DNA of 32,108 nucleotides from Leptospira sp. (GTDB lineage Bacteria > Spirochaetota > Leptospiria > Leptospirales > Leptospiraceae), in NCBI GenBank assembly GCA_027531445.1, contig JAPZRK010000062.1, positions 1 through 32,108 of the forward strand. Reading direction: 5' to 3'. The translations under genes and the position numbers were made by a program. The notes beneath the pieces are model-generated. The model did no database searches, was not told the DNA's origin, and was given only the letters and a program-made list of their open reading frames with translations. Of this stretch, positions 23,906-32,108 are shown one piece after another (the first letter of the stretch is position 1; each line of letters begins with the position of its first letter).

Positions 23906-24381
23906 TTTCCGTTTAGTTCCTGAATGTCTTTTATGATCTCATCTACGTGACCTTTTACTTTTACGCCGTCGTAGATTTTTTGAATTTTTAAAGATGCGTC
24001 GAGAATGAAAGTGGATCTTACGATTCCCATTCCTTTTTTGCCCATAAAAACTTTCTCTCGCCAAACACCATACTTTTCGCAAATCTCACCTGACTCATCG
24101 CTGATCAAATCAAAGTTAAGCTTTTCTTTTTCCTTGAATTTTGTGTGAGACTTCGGAGTATCCTTGGAGACACCGATGACGTTGTATCCTAACTTTTTGA
24201 GGCGTTGGAAGTTATCGCGGAAATCACACGCTTCCGTCGTACAACCTGGAGTCATGTCTCGAGGATAAAAATAAAGAATGATTCCTTCTTTGCCTACCAG
24301 ATCCGCTAATTTTACGGATTCATCATTTGCATTTTTAGCAGTAAAAGTGGGGGCTTTTTTCCCAATTGCCAATGTCGTCAT
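23902..24381 (-). CDS. bcp: Thiol peroxidase Bcp (peroxiredoxin Q)
   Basis: A 159-residue atypical 2-Cys peroxiredoxin. The active site DMTPGCTTEACDFRD has peroxidatic Cys47 and resolving Cys52, the five-residue spacing of the BCP/PrxQ group; GVSKDTPKSHTKFKEK and RSTFILD follow as in the family. It reduces hydrogen and lipid peroxides using thioredoxin. ATG 24381 is preferred because AGGAG lies five bases upstream; an in-frame GTG at 24387 overlaps that site. Co-translated with pepA. Confidence 0.93.
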   Translation of the reverse strand: MTTLAIGKKAPTFTAKNANDESVKLADLVGKEGIILYFYPRDMTPGCTTEACDFRDNFQRLKKLGYNVIGVSKDTPKSHTKFKEKEKLNFDLISDESGEICEKYGVWREKVFMGKKGMGIVRSTFILDASLKIQKIYDGVKVKGHVDEIIKDIQELNGK

Positions 24382-24455
24382 CTGCACTCCTAATAATTCC
24401 TTTGTTTAGACAAAATTCTGTTGTAAAAGGAAGAAAATCGAGCGATAACTTAATT

Positions 24456-24848
24456 ATGGACATAAAACTGAGAGCCCAATTGATCCGTGAGGGGAACCAA
24501 GCATTCAATGCCGGTGATATCAGAAAGGCACGGGAGATTTTTCTTAAAACTTCGTATATGGACGGTCTCGTGCGTCTGGGTGATTATTTTATGTACGACA
24601 AACGTTTGCCGATGTTGGCTTTCGGATATTACAAAAAAGCGGGCAGAAAGGATAAGGTAGATGAGATTTTTCAGCGAATGATTTTGGCTCTTTCCGAATG
24701 GATCGGTAAGGATAAGATGAAACCAACTTCAACCTTTGCCCCCCCTGCCAACGAAGAATCTCCCAAAAAAGAGTTAAATCCAGATGATTTTATCATTCAC
24801 CCCATTCTAAAAGCAAAAGCGATGGAAATATTGAGTCAAAAGAAGTAA
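24456..24848 (+). CDS. Small TPR-like hypothetical protein
   Basis: A 130-residue soluble protein from ATG 24456 (an upstream in-frame start at 24366 would overlap the divergent bcp start and give no sensible N-terminus). Residues 1-75 look like paired helices of a degenerate TPR (AQLIREGNQAFNAGDIRKAR, LAFGYYKKAGRKDKVDEIFQ). A Pro-rich linker (TSTFAPPANEESPKK) and a short C-terminal helix follow. No enzyme motif. Twelve bases before the antiporter gene, so probably co-transcribed; a role is not evident. Confidence 0.75.
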   Translation: MDIKLRAQLIREGNQAFNAGDIRKAREIFLKTSYMDGLVRLGDYFMYDKRLPMLAFGYYKKAGRKDKVDEIFQRMILALSEWIGKDKMKPTSTFAPPANEESPKKELNPDDFIIHPILKAKAMEILSQKK

Positions 24849-24860
24849 CCTATTACCTGA

Positions 24861-26324
24861 ATGATAGATAACTTTACATTACAGGCATTCGTTTATTCCG
24901 CACTGATCCTTTTTTCGATTCTTTCTAGCAAACTCTTCTTTCGATTTGGTTTTCCCATTCTATTAATTTTTCTAACATTTGGCATGTTAGCTGGCACAGA
25001 TGGACCAGGTGGACTAGAATTTAGTGATTATGGTCTAGCACAATCAGTAGGAATCTTTGCACTTATGTACATCCTATTTTTAGGAGGTCTGGAGAGCAAT
25101 TGGGAAAGCCTAAAATCGACACTTGGAGTTGGATTAAAACTTTCCATTTTTGGAACAATCATAACTGCTACTTTGTTAGGTTTTATTATCCATCTAATTT
25201 TCCCGATTTTAGGATTTTTAGAATCATTTCTGTTAGGCTCAATTGTTAGTTCCACGGATGCCGCTTCTGTTTTTAATATTTTTAAAACGGGTGGATCCAA
25301 TCTTAAAGATCACATCAAAAAAACCATTGAATTTGAATCGGGCTCGAACGATGCAGTCGGAGTCCTTCTCACAACTATATTTTTAAACCTGATCACTTCT
25401 GAGACAAGTTTGTCTGGTTGGTATTTTGTAAGATTTTTTATCCTTCAATTGATTGTCGGAGCGTTGATGGGATATGGTTTGGGTATGGTCATTCTATATT
25501 TGATGAACACTGTCAAGTTAGGTTACGATGGACTCTATCTAGTTTTTATAACGGCCTCGGTTCCTTTTATTTATGCCATCGCTACCATATTCCAAGGCAA
25601 TGGATTCCTCGCAGTTTATGTGGCAGGAATATTGATCGGCGGGTATCCATTTTTACATAAAAAATCAATCTTTCGTTTTTTAAATGGATACGTATGGATA
25701 TTGCAGATTGGAATGTTTTTGTGTTTTGGACTTTTGGTTTTTCCAAATCGTTTGGTTGATTTAGCCATTCCAGGTTTGATCATCGCAATTTTACTCATTG
25801 TCATTGCAAGACCAGTTGCCGTCTTTTTATCACTCTTAGGTGAGCCCATGCCGATTCGAGAAAAATTATTTTTATCGTGGGTTGGATTGAGAGGTGCATC
25901 ACCTATCATCCTTGCAACGTTCCCCGTCGCACAAGGAATCGCTGGTGCCGAGCTTCTCTTCCATTTGGTGTTTTTTGTTGTCTTAGTATCTCTTTTGATT
26001 CAAGGCTCAACCATACAATTTGTAGCAAAGTGGTTGGGAATTCTTCAAAAGGAGTCAGAAAATCTATACCAACCAAGGGATTTTGACAATATGGAGTTTC
26101 CTGGGATGACATTGCAAGAAATCATCATTCCATATACTTCCAATGTTACCGATAAGGCTCTTTATGAAATCAAATTGCCAACGGATTCGCACATATTACT
26201 CGTAGCACGAGGAGAACAATTCTTGATCCCTTCAGGCAATACGCTCGTCCGCGGTGGAGACGTAATTTGGGTCCTGGCAAAAGATGAAGTGTTAGATGAG
26301 GTAGGTCGTACCTTTATGAACTAA
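24861..26324 (+). CDS. K+/H+ antiporter of the CvrA/NhaP2 type (CPA1)
   Basis: A 487-residue membrane protein with about 12-13 helices (1-390) and a C-terminal RCK_C/TrkA-C-type domain (~400-487: YTSNVTDKALYEIKLPTDSH, RGEQFLIPSGNTLVRGGDVI). Family motifs are GTDGPGG, the unwound-helix STDAASVF, the ion-binding FESGSNDAVGV and GLRGASPIILATFPVA. By family it exchanges K+ (or Na+) for protons and takes part in pH and volume control, with the RCK_C domain gating activity. Its stop shares bases with the convergent OMP gene's stop. Confidence 0.9.
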   Translation: MIDNFTLQAFVYSALILFSILSSKLFFRFGFPILLIFLTFGMLAGTDGPGGLEFSDYGLAQSVGIFALMYILFLGGLESNWESLKSTLGVGLKLSIFGTIITATLLGFIIHLIFPILGFLESFLLGSIVSSTDAASVFNIFKTGGSNLKDHIKKTIEFESGSNDAVGVLLTTIFLNLITSETSLSGWYFVRFFILQLIVGALMGYGLGMVILYLMNTVKLGYDGLYLVFITASVPFIYAIATIFQGNGFLAVYVAGILIGGYPFLHKKSIFRFLNGYVWILQIGMFLCFGLLVFPNRLVDLAIPGLIIAILLIVIARPVAVFLSLLGEPMPIREKLFLSWVGLRGASPIILATFPVAQGIAGAELLFHLVFFVVLVSLLIQGSTIQFVAKWLGILQKESENLYQPRDFDNMEFPGMTLQEIIIPYTSNVTDKALYEIKLPTDSHILLVARGEQFLIPSGNTLVRGGDVIWVLAKDEVLDEVGRTFMN

Positions 26325-27346
26325 AGGTTTATGTCTTTGGAAATTCCGATTTGAATTAAGGATGATTCAAATTTTTGTTTTTGGGTGTACATCAAGTTTT
26401 CAGCTAACGTTTTATTGATGGTATCTGTGGTTGCTGTAACTGTGCGTGATGTGAGAAGACTCGCGATCACCAAATTTGTACCAAATGGAGAAGAGATTTG
26501 AGTGAAGATGGTATCTCTTTCTGCACTCACAAATAATCGAATCGAATCACTGATCTTCAAACTAGATCCAATAGAAAACCGATTTCCAGAAATCTTATAA
26601 TTTCCTGTTGAATCATCAATCCGGTTGGAAACTCCTACTCTCCCACCTGATACAAGATATCCTTCTGCAGAGCCTGATACACTATATTTTCCGGAAGATA
26701 AAAATAGCACATTATTGAAAAGTAAGGAATCAAAGTAAAACGACAAGTTCGGTGTTAAGTCATACTCTAAGGCAAGACCAAAATAACCAGATGAGTCCCT
26801 TCCACGATACTCTTCTTTACCTCGAATGAATGCAAAATCACTTCCCTCTGCAATCAAAATGGTTTTATTGGTGGTCAATGATTGATCGATGGACCGATGC
26901 ACAAACTTTGGAATCACTCGGAACTCTTGGAAGACAGAAATTACAACTCCGAAAGTAAACTCCGTTTGTCGAGTATACCCTTTGTAGTTTAACGCTTCGA
27001 CCCTTACATCACTAGCTCTTGCGGTAGGAAAGCTACCTTTCAAATCACTGATCGCGGCACCAAACAGTAGGTGAGTGAAGAGTGGATCTTTTAACGCAGC
27101 ATAATAGTCCGCCCCAACTCGCGTGCCGGTTGCACGATTCTGATCTTGCCAATTTGATTCGATAACTCGTGAATAAACCAAATTAAAATCTTGGTTTCTT
27201 TTTTCCCAGTCAGACAGGTAAAATCCAGACACTCCAGAAAATTTCAAACGAAGAGCCGAGCCTTCTAATTTGCCAGCCTGCGCATTTAAAGAAAAATTTA
27301 AAACAATAAAGACAAGGAACAGGCTAATCTGTGTAATAAGTTTCAT
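26321..27346 (-). CDS. Putative outer-membrane β-barrel protein
   Basis: A 341-residue protein with a signal peptide (cleavage near LNAQA-GK, ~23). The rest consists of alternating strands and Gly/Ser/Asn turns: RVGADYYAALKDPLFTHLLF, FTFGVVISVFQEF, SGYFGLALEYDLTPNLSFYF, FSIGSSLKISDSIRLFVSAE. The last strand is KFESSLIQIGISKDINL. It resembles the barrel at 15389-16420 in style but not clearly in sequence. ATG follows the permease stop with no gap (TAAATG), so it is the third gene of a minus-strand operon. Function unknown. Confidence 0.7.
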   Translation of the reverse strand: MKLITQISLFLVFIVLNFSLNAQAGKLEGSALRLKFSGVSGFYLSDWEKRNQDFNLVYSRVIESNWQDQNRATGTRVGADYYAALKDPLFTHLLFGAAISDLKGSFPTARASDVRVEALNYKGYTRQTEFTFGVVISVFQEFRVIPKFVHRSIDQSLTTNKTILIAEGSDFAFIRGKEEYRGRDSSGYFGLALEYDLTPNLSFYFDSLLFNNVLFLSSGKYSVSGSAEGYLVSGGRVGVSNRIDDSTGNYKISGNRFSIGSSLKISDSIRLFVSAERDTIFTQISSPFGTNLVIASLLTSRTVTATTDTINKTLAENLMYTQKQKFESSLIQIGISKDINL

Positions 27347-28672
27347 TTAAGCAACTAACTCTCTTTGTTTTTCGATCATCTTTTTTTGTAAATGTAAACC
27401 ATAGTAGACAGGAATTGCAGAAAGAGTGATCATCAATCCCCATAATGCATTGGCCGGTTTTTCGTAAAATAAAATAGCCATTACCGCAAGATTAGCAGTG
27501 ATATAAATCAAAATGGGAATAGGGTAGAAGGGGATTTTATAGTCGGAAACATAACCCAATTTTTGGAATCGGAAAGGAGTTGCCGCAGTCAAACAGGACA
27601 AAATCAAAATAGAACATGTGATCATATATAACAACGATTCTATTTCTTTGACACATAAAAATAAAATGGCGATAAATCCTTGGAAAAAAATCGCCACATA
27701 AGGACTGTGATGTTTCGGATGTACTTTTGAAAATGCTTCAATAAATGCACCATCTCTTGCCATTGCAAAATAAACTCGGCTTCCACCAATCAATATTGCT
27801 GAGAGTGATCCCAAAATGACCCATGTGATAAAACCCGTGGTGATGATAGCAAGATCAGCACCAAATAAACGTTCAAATGCGATCGCGCCGATTCCGTCCT
27901 TTCCCGATAACTCACTGCTTGGAGCGGATACGAGAAAGAGTACATTAAGCGCAAGATACAAGCCAGTCACCATGAAACAGGCACTAATGGCTGATCTGAC
28001 TAGATTTTTTTCTGGCGATTTGACCTCTTCTGCAATGTAGGTAATCATATTCCAACCTAAGTAAGAAAAGGAAACAGGCACGATTCCGATGAGGATCTTA
28101 GACTGAGTGGATAGAGACAAAAAATCGGGAAAGGGAGTTTCTAAGAGATATGACCATTGAACATTGCCTAAAGTAAAGCCTAAGGTAATAAAAAGAAAAA
28201 GCCCGATGATTTTGATAATGGCAAAAAGATTTTGAACGGCTACAGCTGACTTGATACCAAAAAAATTCAATGCGCTGAAGAAAAGAATCGGAAGAATGCC
28301 AATTCCTGTAGCACTTGATATCTGTAAGTCAACGCCTAATACAGAAACTGTGCTCGAAGACCATACAGGGATGCTTGGGAAAAGTAAGAGAATGTACTTT
28401 CCAAATGCGAGAGCAAGAACTGAGATACATGCCGAAAAATTTGTGAGGAGGGATGACCATCCACTCATAAACGCAAGTAGTGGAGAGTATGCAACCTTGA
28501 GATATACATAATCTCCGCCAGCAAAGGGCAAAAGACGAGCCGCATAGGCATACGTGATAGAGCCACAAAGTGCGAGAAAGCCACCGATGCCCCAACATAA
28601 TAAAACAATCCAAGGGTTGCCTGTTTCTTTGAGTAAAAAACCAGAAGTGAAAAAGATTCCAGAACCTACCAT
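27347..28672 (-). CDS. APC-family amino acid permease
   Basis: A membrane protein of 441 residues from the first ATG, with about 12 helices: the TM1 motif MVGSGIFF, GGFLALCGSITYAYAARLLP, FAGGDYVYLKVAYSP and later GSRVYFAMARDGAFIEAF. Features fit the LAT/YhdG-like amino acid transporters. Starting at 28672 puts Met directly before the GSGIF substrate loop and loses the front of TM1. The frame continues upstream as LELKRSLNSFDSISLLFSS to a CTG at 28729, one base after the preceding gene's stop; initiation there would restore a normal TM1. Substrate not identifiable. Confidence 0.88.
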   Translation of the reverse strand: MVGSGIFFTSGFLLKETGNPWIVLLCWGIGGFLALCGSITYAYAARLLPFAGGDYVYLKVAYSPLLAFMSGWSSLLTNFSACISVLALAFGKYILLLFPSIPVWSSSTVSVLGVDLQISSATGIGILPILFFSALNFFGIKSAVAVQNLFAIIKIIGLFLFITLGFTLGNVQWSYLLETPFPDFLSLSTQSKILIGIVPVSFSYLGWNMITYIAEEVKSPEKNLVRSAISACFMVTGLYLALNVLFLVSAPSSELSGKDGIGAIAFERLFGADLAIITTGFITWVILGSLSAILIGGSRVYFAMARDGAFIEAFSKVHPKHHSPYVAIFFQGFIAILFLCVKEIESLLYMITCSILILSCLTAATPFRFQKLGYVSDYKIPFYPIPILIYITANLAVMAILFYEKPANALWGLMITLSAIPVYYGLHLQKKMIEKQRELVA

Positions 28673-28730
28673 CGAAGAGAAAAGTAGGGAGATAGAATCG
28701 AAACTATTTAGAGAACGTTTTAACTCCAGG

Positions 28731-29270
28731 CTAACCGCCGAGCAGTCGTTTTACTACAGATTCGGAGATCGGTTTTTGGGCTGATGCAGAAACAGTGCCC
28801 ATTTTGCCTTTGAATTCTTCTGGACTGTGCATCATGCCTAGGGAGAAGATATTCTCACCTTCGACTTCCTTTTTTTTGAGTTCTTGTAAAATGGACTGAA
28901 TGGTTGCCTTCGAAGCTAGCAAGGCTTCCTTCTGGTTGAAGGTCTCGGCACCCCCAGCGGATAACTCAGGGAAAAGAGGCTCATTTTCAAACAGAACTTT
29001 GATCAGTTCTTCTTTGCCTAATTCTGCGTCTTCTAAAACTCCGTTCCTAGCCTGCTCTCTGGAGAGCTGTTTTTGAAGCTCTGTGAGTTTTGTTTGGATA
29101 TTGTGATATTGGATGGGTAAACTTACCGCAAAGTCTGATTTTGATTCGGAGACTTGCTGTTGAGGTGAATTTGTGCGAAGGGAAGGAACATTGTCAGCTT
29201 CCTTGGCATCTTTTTTGTCCTGAACGAATCGTTCAGCAGAGTTGAGAAGACGATTGAGACGAACATCCAT
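28731..29270 (-). CDS. Hypothetical coiled-coil protein
   Basis: A 179-residue soluble, charged protein without signal peptide. Residues ~55-90 (NIQTKLTELQKQLSREQARN) predict a coiled coil, ~120-140 another helix (LLASKATIQSILQELKKKE), and the C-terminus is VVKRLLGG. First gene of the apparent operon with the APC permease (one base apart if CTG 28729 is used). No family recognised. The 140-bp gap before sppA should contain divergent promoters. Confidence 0.7.
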   Translation of the reverse strand: MDVRLNRLLNSAERFVQDKKDAKEADNVPSLRTNSPQQQVSESKSDFAVSLPIQYHNIQTKLTELQKQLSREQARNGVLEDAELGKEELIKVLFENEPLFPELSAGGAETFNQKEALLASKATIQSILQELKKKEVEGENIFSLGMMHSPEEFKGKMGTVSASAQKPISESVVKRLLGG

Positions 29271-29448
29271 GTCCTTACCTTCCTTTATGGTCGCCGTTAT
29301 GTCTCAAGGACACACGCGCCCATTTTCTGTTACTACCGTTCTAAGATCGGCACCTACGTACAAGAAAAATATACTTTTTTCCCAAAAAATGTAAAGTATT
29401 ATTAAAGTTGACTTGGAATTTTATTGGACTTTCCTGGGGGTAGCATTT

Positions 29449-30411
29449 ATGGAACGAAACCAACTCCTCCTATTATTTACATTCCTTCTCACGCTTACTG
29501 CCACCTTACTTGGAATTGCGCATATCGTAACAGATAGCAGTTCTTCTAAATTTTCATCGGGTACGGGCGGTGCTCTGTTCCAATCAAGTGAAATCGGAGC
29601 CGCTGTGATCAAAATTTCCGGGGAGATACATTCTGGGGAATCTACCTTTGATTCCGTGGGTGCAGACTCTGTATTGCAAGAGCTTCGCGATTTAGAACAT
29701 GATGTGAATGTCAAAGGGATCCTCATTGAAATCAACTCTCCAGGTGGAACAGTTGCGGCCTCTCAAGAAATTTATAATGAACTACTCCATCTCCGCAAAA
29801 CCAAAAAGATCGTCGTCTCGATGAAGGATGTAGCCGCATCGGGAGGTTACTATATCGCGGCGGCTTCCGATTATATATTTGCTGAAAATGGAACCATCAC
29901 AGGTTCCATAGGCGTCATCTCCTTCAGCCCTAATTTCAAAGGATTGATGGACCGCTATGGTGTAAGTATGAGGACTTATAAAGCGGGCAAATACAAGGAC
30001 ATGTATTCGCCGTTTCGCGACTCTACATCAGAAGAAGAAGACATTATCAACAAACAGCTTATGGATACGTATCATAAGTTCGTGGAAGATGTTGCAAGAG
30101 GTCGGAATAAAACGGTAAAGTCGATCGAAGAATTAGCAGAGGGTAAAATTTATTCAGGTGAGGATGCCTTTCGGAATAAGTTAGTCGATGATATCGGTGG
30201 GAGAAGGGAAGCCCATGCAAAACTTTCGGAGCTCTGCCAGTATGAAGGTCTCATTCCACTGTATGAAAAAGAAGTTTCACCTCTCGATAAATTGATGATG
30301 AATTTTGGTGTCATGTTTCAAGGCAATGCAAATACCAAAAAAATGAGTTTGATATTATCTTCACCTGTTCTTGTTATGCTTCCTACTTGGTTGGGTAAAA
30401 TCAACTTATGA
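29449..30411 (+). CDS. sppA: Signal peptide peptidase SppA
   Basis: A 320-residue membrane-anchored S49 serine protease. ATG 29449 follows CCTGGGGGTAG at a suitable distance; an upstream in-frame TTG at 29413 has none. One N-terminal membrane helix (LLLLFTFLLTLTATLLGIAH) is followed by the protease domain with LIEINSPGGTVAASQEI, the nucleophile motif DVAASGGYYIAAASD (Ser131) and the general base GKYKDMYSP (Lys183). The Ser-Lys spacing is 52, as expected for short Bacillus-type SppA. It degrades cleaved signal peptides in the membrane. Overlaps the next gene by 4 bp. Confidence 0.93.
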   Translation: MERNQLLLLFTFLLTLTATLLGIAHIVTDSSSSKFSSGTGGALFQSSEIGAAVIKISGEIHSGESTFDSVGADSVLQELRDLEHDVNVKGILIEINSPGGTVAASQEIYNELLHLRKTKKIVVSMKDVAASGGYYIAAASDYIFAENGTITGSIGVISFSPNFKGLMDRYGVSMRTYKAGKYKDMYSPFRDSTSEEEDIINKQLMDTYHKFVEDVARGRNKTVKSIEELAEGKIYSGEDAFRNKLVDDIGGRREAHAKLSELCQYEGLIPLYEKEVSPLDKLMMNFGVMFQGNANTKKMSLILSSPVLVMLPTWLGKINL

Positions 30412-31016
30412 GAGATTTTATTTTTGATCTTGTTGACTTGCTTGAGATTTTATTTTTAGAACCGTTTCGTTACTTAGATGAAATAAAGGAAATTCCATTT
30501 GCCAGAAGAAAAATTAGCAACTGGAGTTTTTCTATTATTTCTGCACTGAGTGTGTCCGCAGGAATGAGTTTGTTATCTCCACCTTACACTATCGGTACGA
30601 TCGGATTTTTGTTTTTTGGATTTATCGCAAATTTGATTATCATGCGGTTCTTTCCTTTTTTCATATGTGTGATTTTAGATTTTTATGCCCAAGGTAAAGG
30701 TCGAGACGCAAAGGTAACTTTTTTACTCCAATTTTCCAGGCATACTATTTTGGTTTTTGCCATCTTTGCACCCATATCTCTGATTCTCATTTCGAGCGGA
30801 ATTTATGGCAGAGGAATTGGAATACTTTTGCTAATCGCTCATTTTTTGTTGTATGGTTATATGTTAGGTAGAGGAGTGAAATACATTTATGATCTCAAAA
30901 ATCGGGATGCATTTCGATTCGCATATTTGGCATTGTTCTTCACATTTATTTTTCCGTTATTATTTAATATCTACACTGCTTCATCCATCCTTCAATCCAT
31001 ATCTGGGGGATTTTAA
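30408..31016 (+). CDS. Multi-pass membrane protein, Yip1-like
   Basis: A 202-residue protein with about five hydrophobic helices (SFSIISALSVSAGMSLL, TIGFLFFGFIANLIIM, TILVFAIFAPISLILI, IGILLLIAHFLLYGYMLGRG, FAYLALFFTFIFPLLF). The layout, with a long amphipathic N-terminal stretch and a mid-protein FARRKI, is like Yip1-domain proteins, but no decisive motif is seen. Coupled to sppA by ATGA overlap and immediately followed by surE. Confidence 0.65.
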   Translation: MRDFIFDLVDLLEILFLEPFRYLDEIKEIPFARRKISNWSFSIISALSVSAGMSLLSPPYTIGTIGFLFFGFIANLIIMRFFPFFICVILDFYAQGKGRDAKVTFLLQFSRHTILVFAIFAPISLILISSGIYGRGIGILLLIAHFLLYGYMLGRGVKYIYDLKNRDAFRFAYLALFFTFIFPLLFNIYTASSILQSISGGF

Positions 31017-31775
31017 TTGAATATACTGATAACGAACGATGACGGTATTTCTTCAGATGGAATTAAAGCATTAGAAAAAGAGTTAGGGAAAGAACATAAC
31101 ACATATTTGATTGCACCCTTAAAAGAGAGATCGGTGACTTCGATGGCACTTACCATCTTTCAATCCATGCGAGTGGAAAGGGTCAATGACAATCATTATA
31201 TTGCAGATGGTTTTCCGGCGGATTGTGTGAATATCGGCCTATATGCGGAGATCTTTCCGAAGATTGACTTTGTCATTTCGGGGATCAATCGCGGTGTAAA
31301 TATGGGATATGATATGCATTATTCTGGAACAGTCGGAGCCGCAAAACATGGTGCATTACATGGTTTGCCCAGTCTTGCTGTAAGCTCTGGACGAATTGAT
31401 CCACCGGATGGTTATCAAAAAGAAGCAGTACTCGTAAGTCAATTTGTTCGAAATTATGCGAAAGAAATTCGGTCTGGCGAAGTTTGGAATATGAATTTTC
31501 CACCAGAAATCTCCGGCCATGGCGGTCTTGACCAATTGGTTTTTACAAAATTGGGCCGTAGACGATACACTGAGAAGTATGAAAAAAAGAATATCATCGG
31601 TGGGGTGAGCGAATTTCAGTTAAATGGCAGTCTTCTCGGACACGATGAAGAACCAGGTACTGATTTTGAGGCTTACAATTTAGGAAAGATCCCTTTGACA
31701 CCCCTCCAATTGGATTTAACACAATTCACTCGACTGGAAGATCTCAAATCTCGCTCGAATGAATTATTAAACTGA
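31017..31775 (+). CDS. surE: 5'/3'-nucleotidase SurE
   Basis: A 252-residue metal-dependent nucleoside monophosphate phosphatase. Motifs are the N-terminal ITNDDGISSDGI (metal ligands Asp8, Asp9), APLKERS (phosphate/metal Ser ~39), DGFPADCVNIGL, VISGINRGVNMGYDMHYSGT (Asn ~94) and VGAAKHGALHGLPSLAVS. TTG start directly after the stop of the membrane protein gene, with TGGGGGA upstream. Last gene of the sppA operon; SurE dephosphorylates nucleotides in stress or stationary phase. Confidence 0.95.
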   Translation: MNILITNDDGISSDGIKALEKELGKEHNTYLIAPLKERSVTSMALTIFQSMRVERVNDNHYIADGFPADCVNIGLYAEIFPKIDFVISGINRGVNMGYDMHYSGTVGAAKHGALHGLPSLAVSSGRIDPPDGYQKEAVLVSQFVRNYAKEIRSGEVWNMNFPPEISGHGGLDQLVFTKLGRRRYTEKYEKKNIIGGVSEFQLNGSLLGHDEEPGTDFEAYNLGKIPLTPLQLDLTQFTRLEDLKSRSNELLN

Positions 31776-31801
31776 AGAAAATTATTTACCGAGTTAGTTA
31801 T

Positions 31802-32108
31802 ATGAATTTTATCAAATCAACCAAAACCATTTTTTCCATGAGTTGTTTTTCGCTCCTTCTTTTCAATTGCCAGGAAAAAAAGGAAGCGAGTCTTGCTGAG
31901 AATTTTATTGAGCTATCTGGCTATACACTACTCAGTACAAACAGTCGATGCCAAATATCAGCCGCAGATAATTCAAATTATTTTTCCTCAGGTACGATTC
32001 CGGCAGGTACCTCTACGGTCGTTGATCGATTATCAGATACCTTGCCCAATGCTGGCAGTGTAGACATATATTATCCTCGTGGAGCAACGATAGCTTTACC
32101 TATTGTAG
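31802..32108 (+). CDS. Lipoprotein, 3'-truncated by window end
   Basis: 102 codons are visible from ATG 31802 (27 bp after surE). The signal peptide KTIFSMSCFSLLLFNC carries a lipobox with Cys ~22, followed by the tether QEKKEASLAENF. The mature part is Ser/Thr-rich and β-like (SGYTLLSTNSRCQISAADNS, GTSTVVDRLSDTLP, VDIYYPRGATIAL). No family recognised from this part. Confidence 0.7.
   Translation, partial: MNFIKSTKTIFSMSCFSLLLFNCQEKKEASLAENFIELSGYTLLSTNSRCQISAADNSNYFSSGTIPAGTSTVVDRLSDTLPNAGSVDIYYPRGATIALPIV

Overview
The window reads as a spirochaete chromosome of the genus Leptospira, most likely a saprophytic-type species. This is inferred from low GC, many short lipoprotein signal peptides with loose lipoboxes (LINC, LNLNC, MINC, LFSC), 7TM/SpoIIE phosphatase sensors and abundant intergenic palindromic repeats. 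No rRNA, tRNA, CRISPR array, transposase or integrase was recognised.

Two very different halves meet at mreB. Bases 17112-32108 are ordinary and densely packed: mreB (-); a Ppx/GppA phosphatase overlapping a 7TM-SpoIIE-TPR sensor (+); pepA and a Bcp-type peroxiredoxin (-), overlapped by 4 bp; a small TPR-like protein and a CvrA/NhaP2-type K+/H+ antiporter (+); a minus-strand trio of coiled-coil protein, APC permease and outer-membrane protein; then sppA, a membrane protein and surE (+), and a lipoprotein cut by the window end.

Bases 1-17000, on the 3' side of mreB, form a mosaic accessory region. It holds tandem minus-strand lipoprotein/small-protein modules (1-1934), a 7TM-SpoIIE lipoprotein (2506-4497), a Kelch/PKD lipoprotein (4921-7341), a DUF1990-like remnant, a YkvA-family protein, a chain of lipoprotein/SGNH-hydrolase modules with ATGA overlaps (10182-12257), a DUF4160/DUF2442 pair, a BrnT/BrnA-like toxin-antitoxin pair with a near-palindromic operator, and a CsgG-like lipoprotein/OMP/Cys-rich lipoprotein trio. 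Several gene pieces lacking starts or ends lie between them.

The striking feature is what separates these genes. There are five copies or partial copies of a ~115-bp palindromic element (called B here) whose ends are complementary and covary between copies, and three copies of a GC-rich palindrome (A). There are also four displaced fragments of mreB. Two of these carry the mreB 3' end, terminator and A element but lack 109 bp of internal mreB. All four mreB fragments are fused to the same end of B, at two different mreB positions. The region looks like a repeat-bounded, cassette-like accumulation zone anchored at the 3' end of mreB. It is not a classical integron by sequence, because neither IntI nor canonical attC core sites were seen, and its mechanism is unknown.
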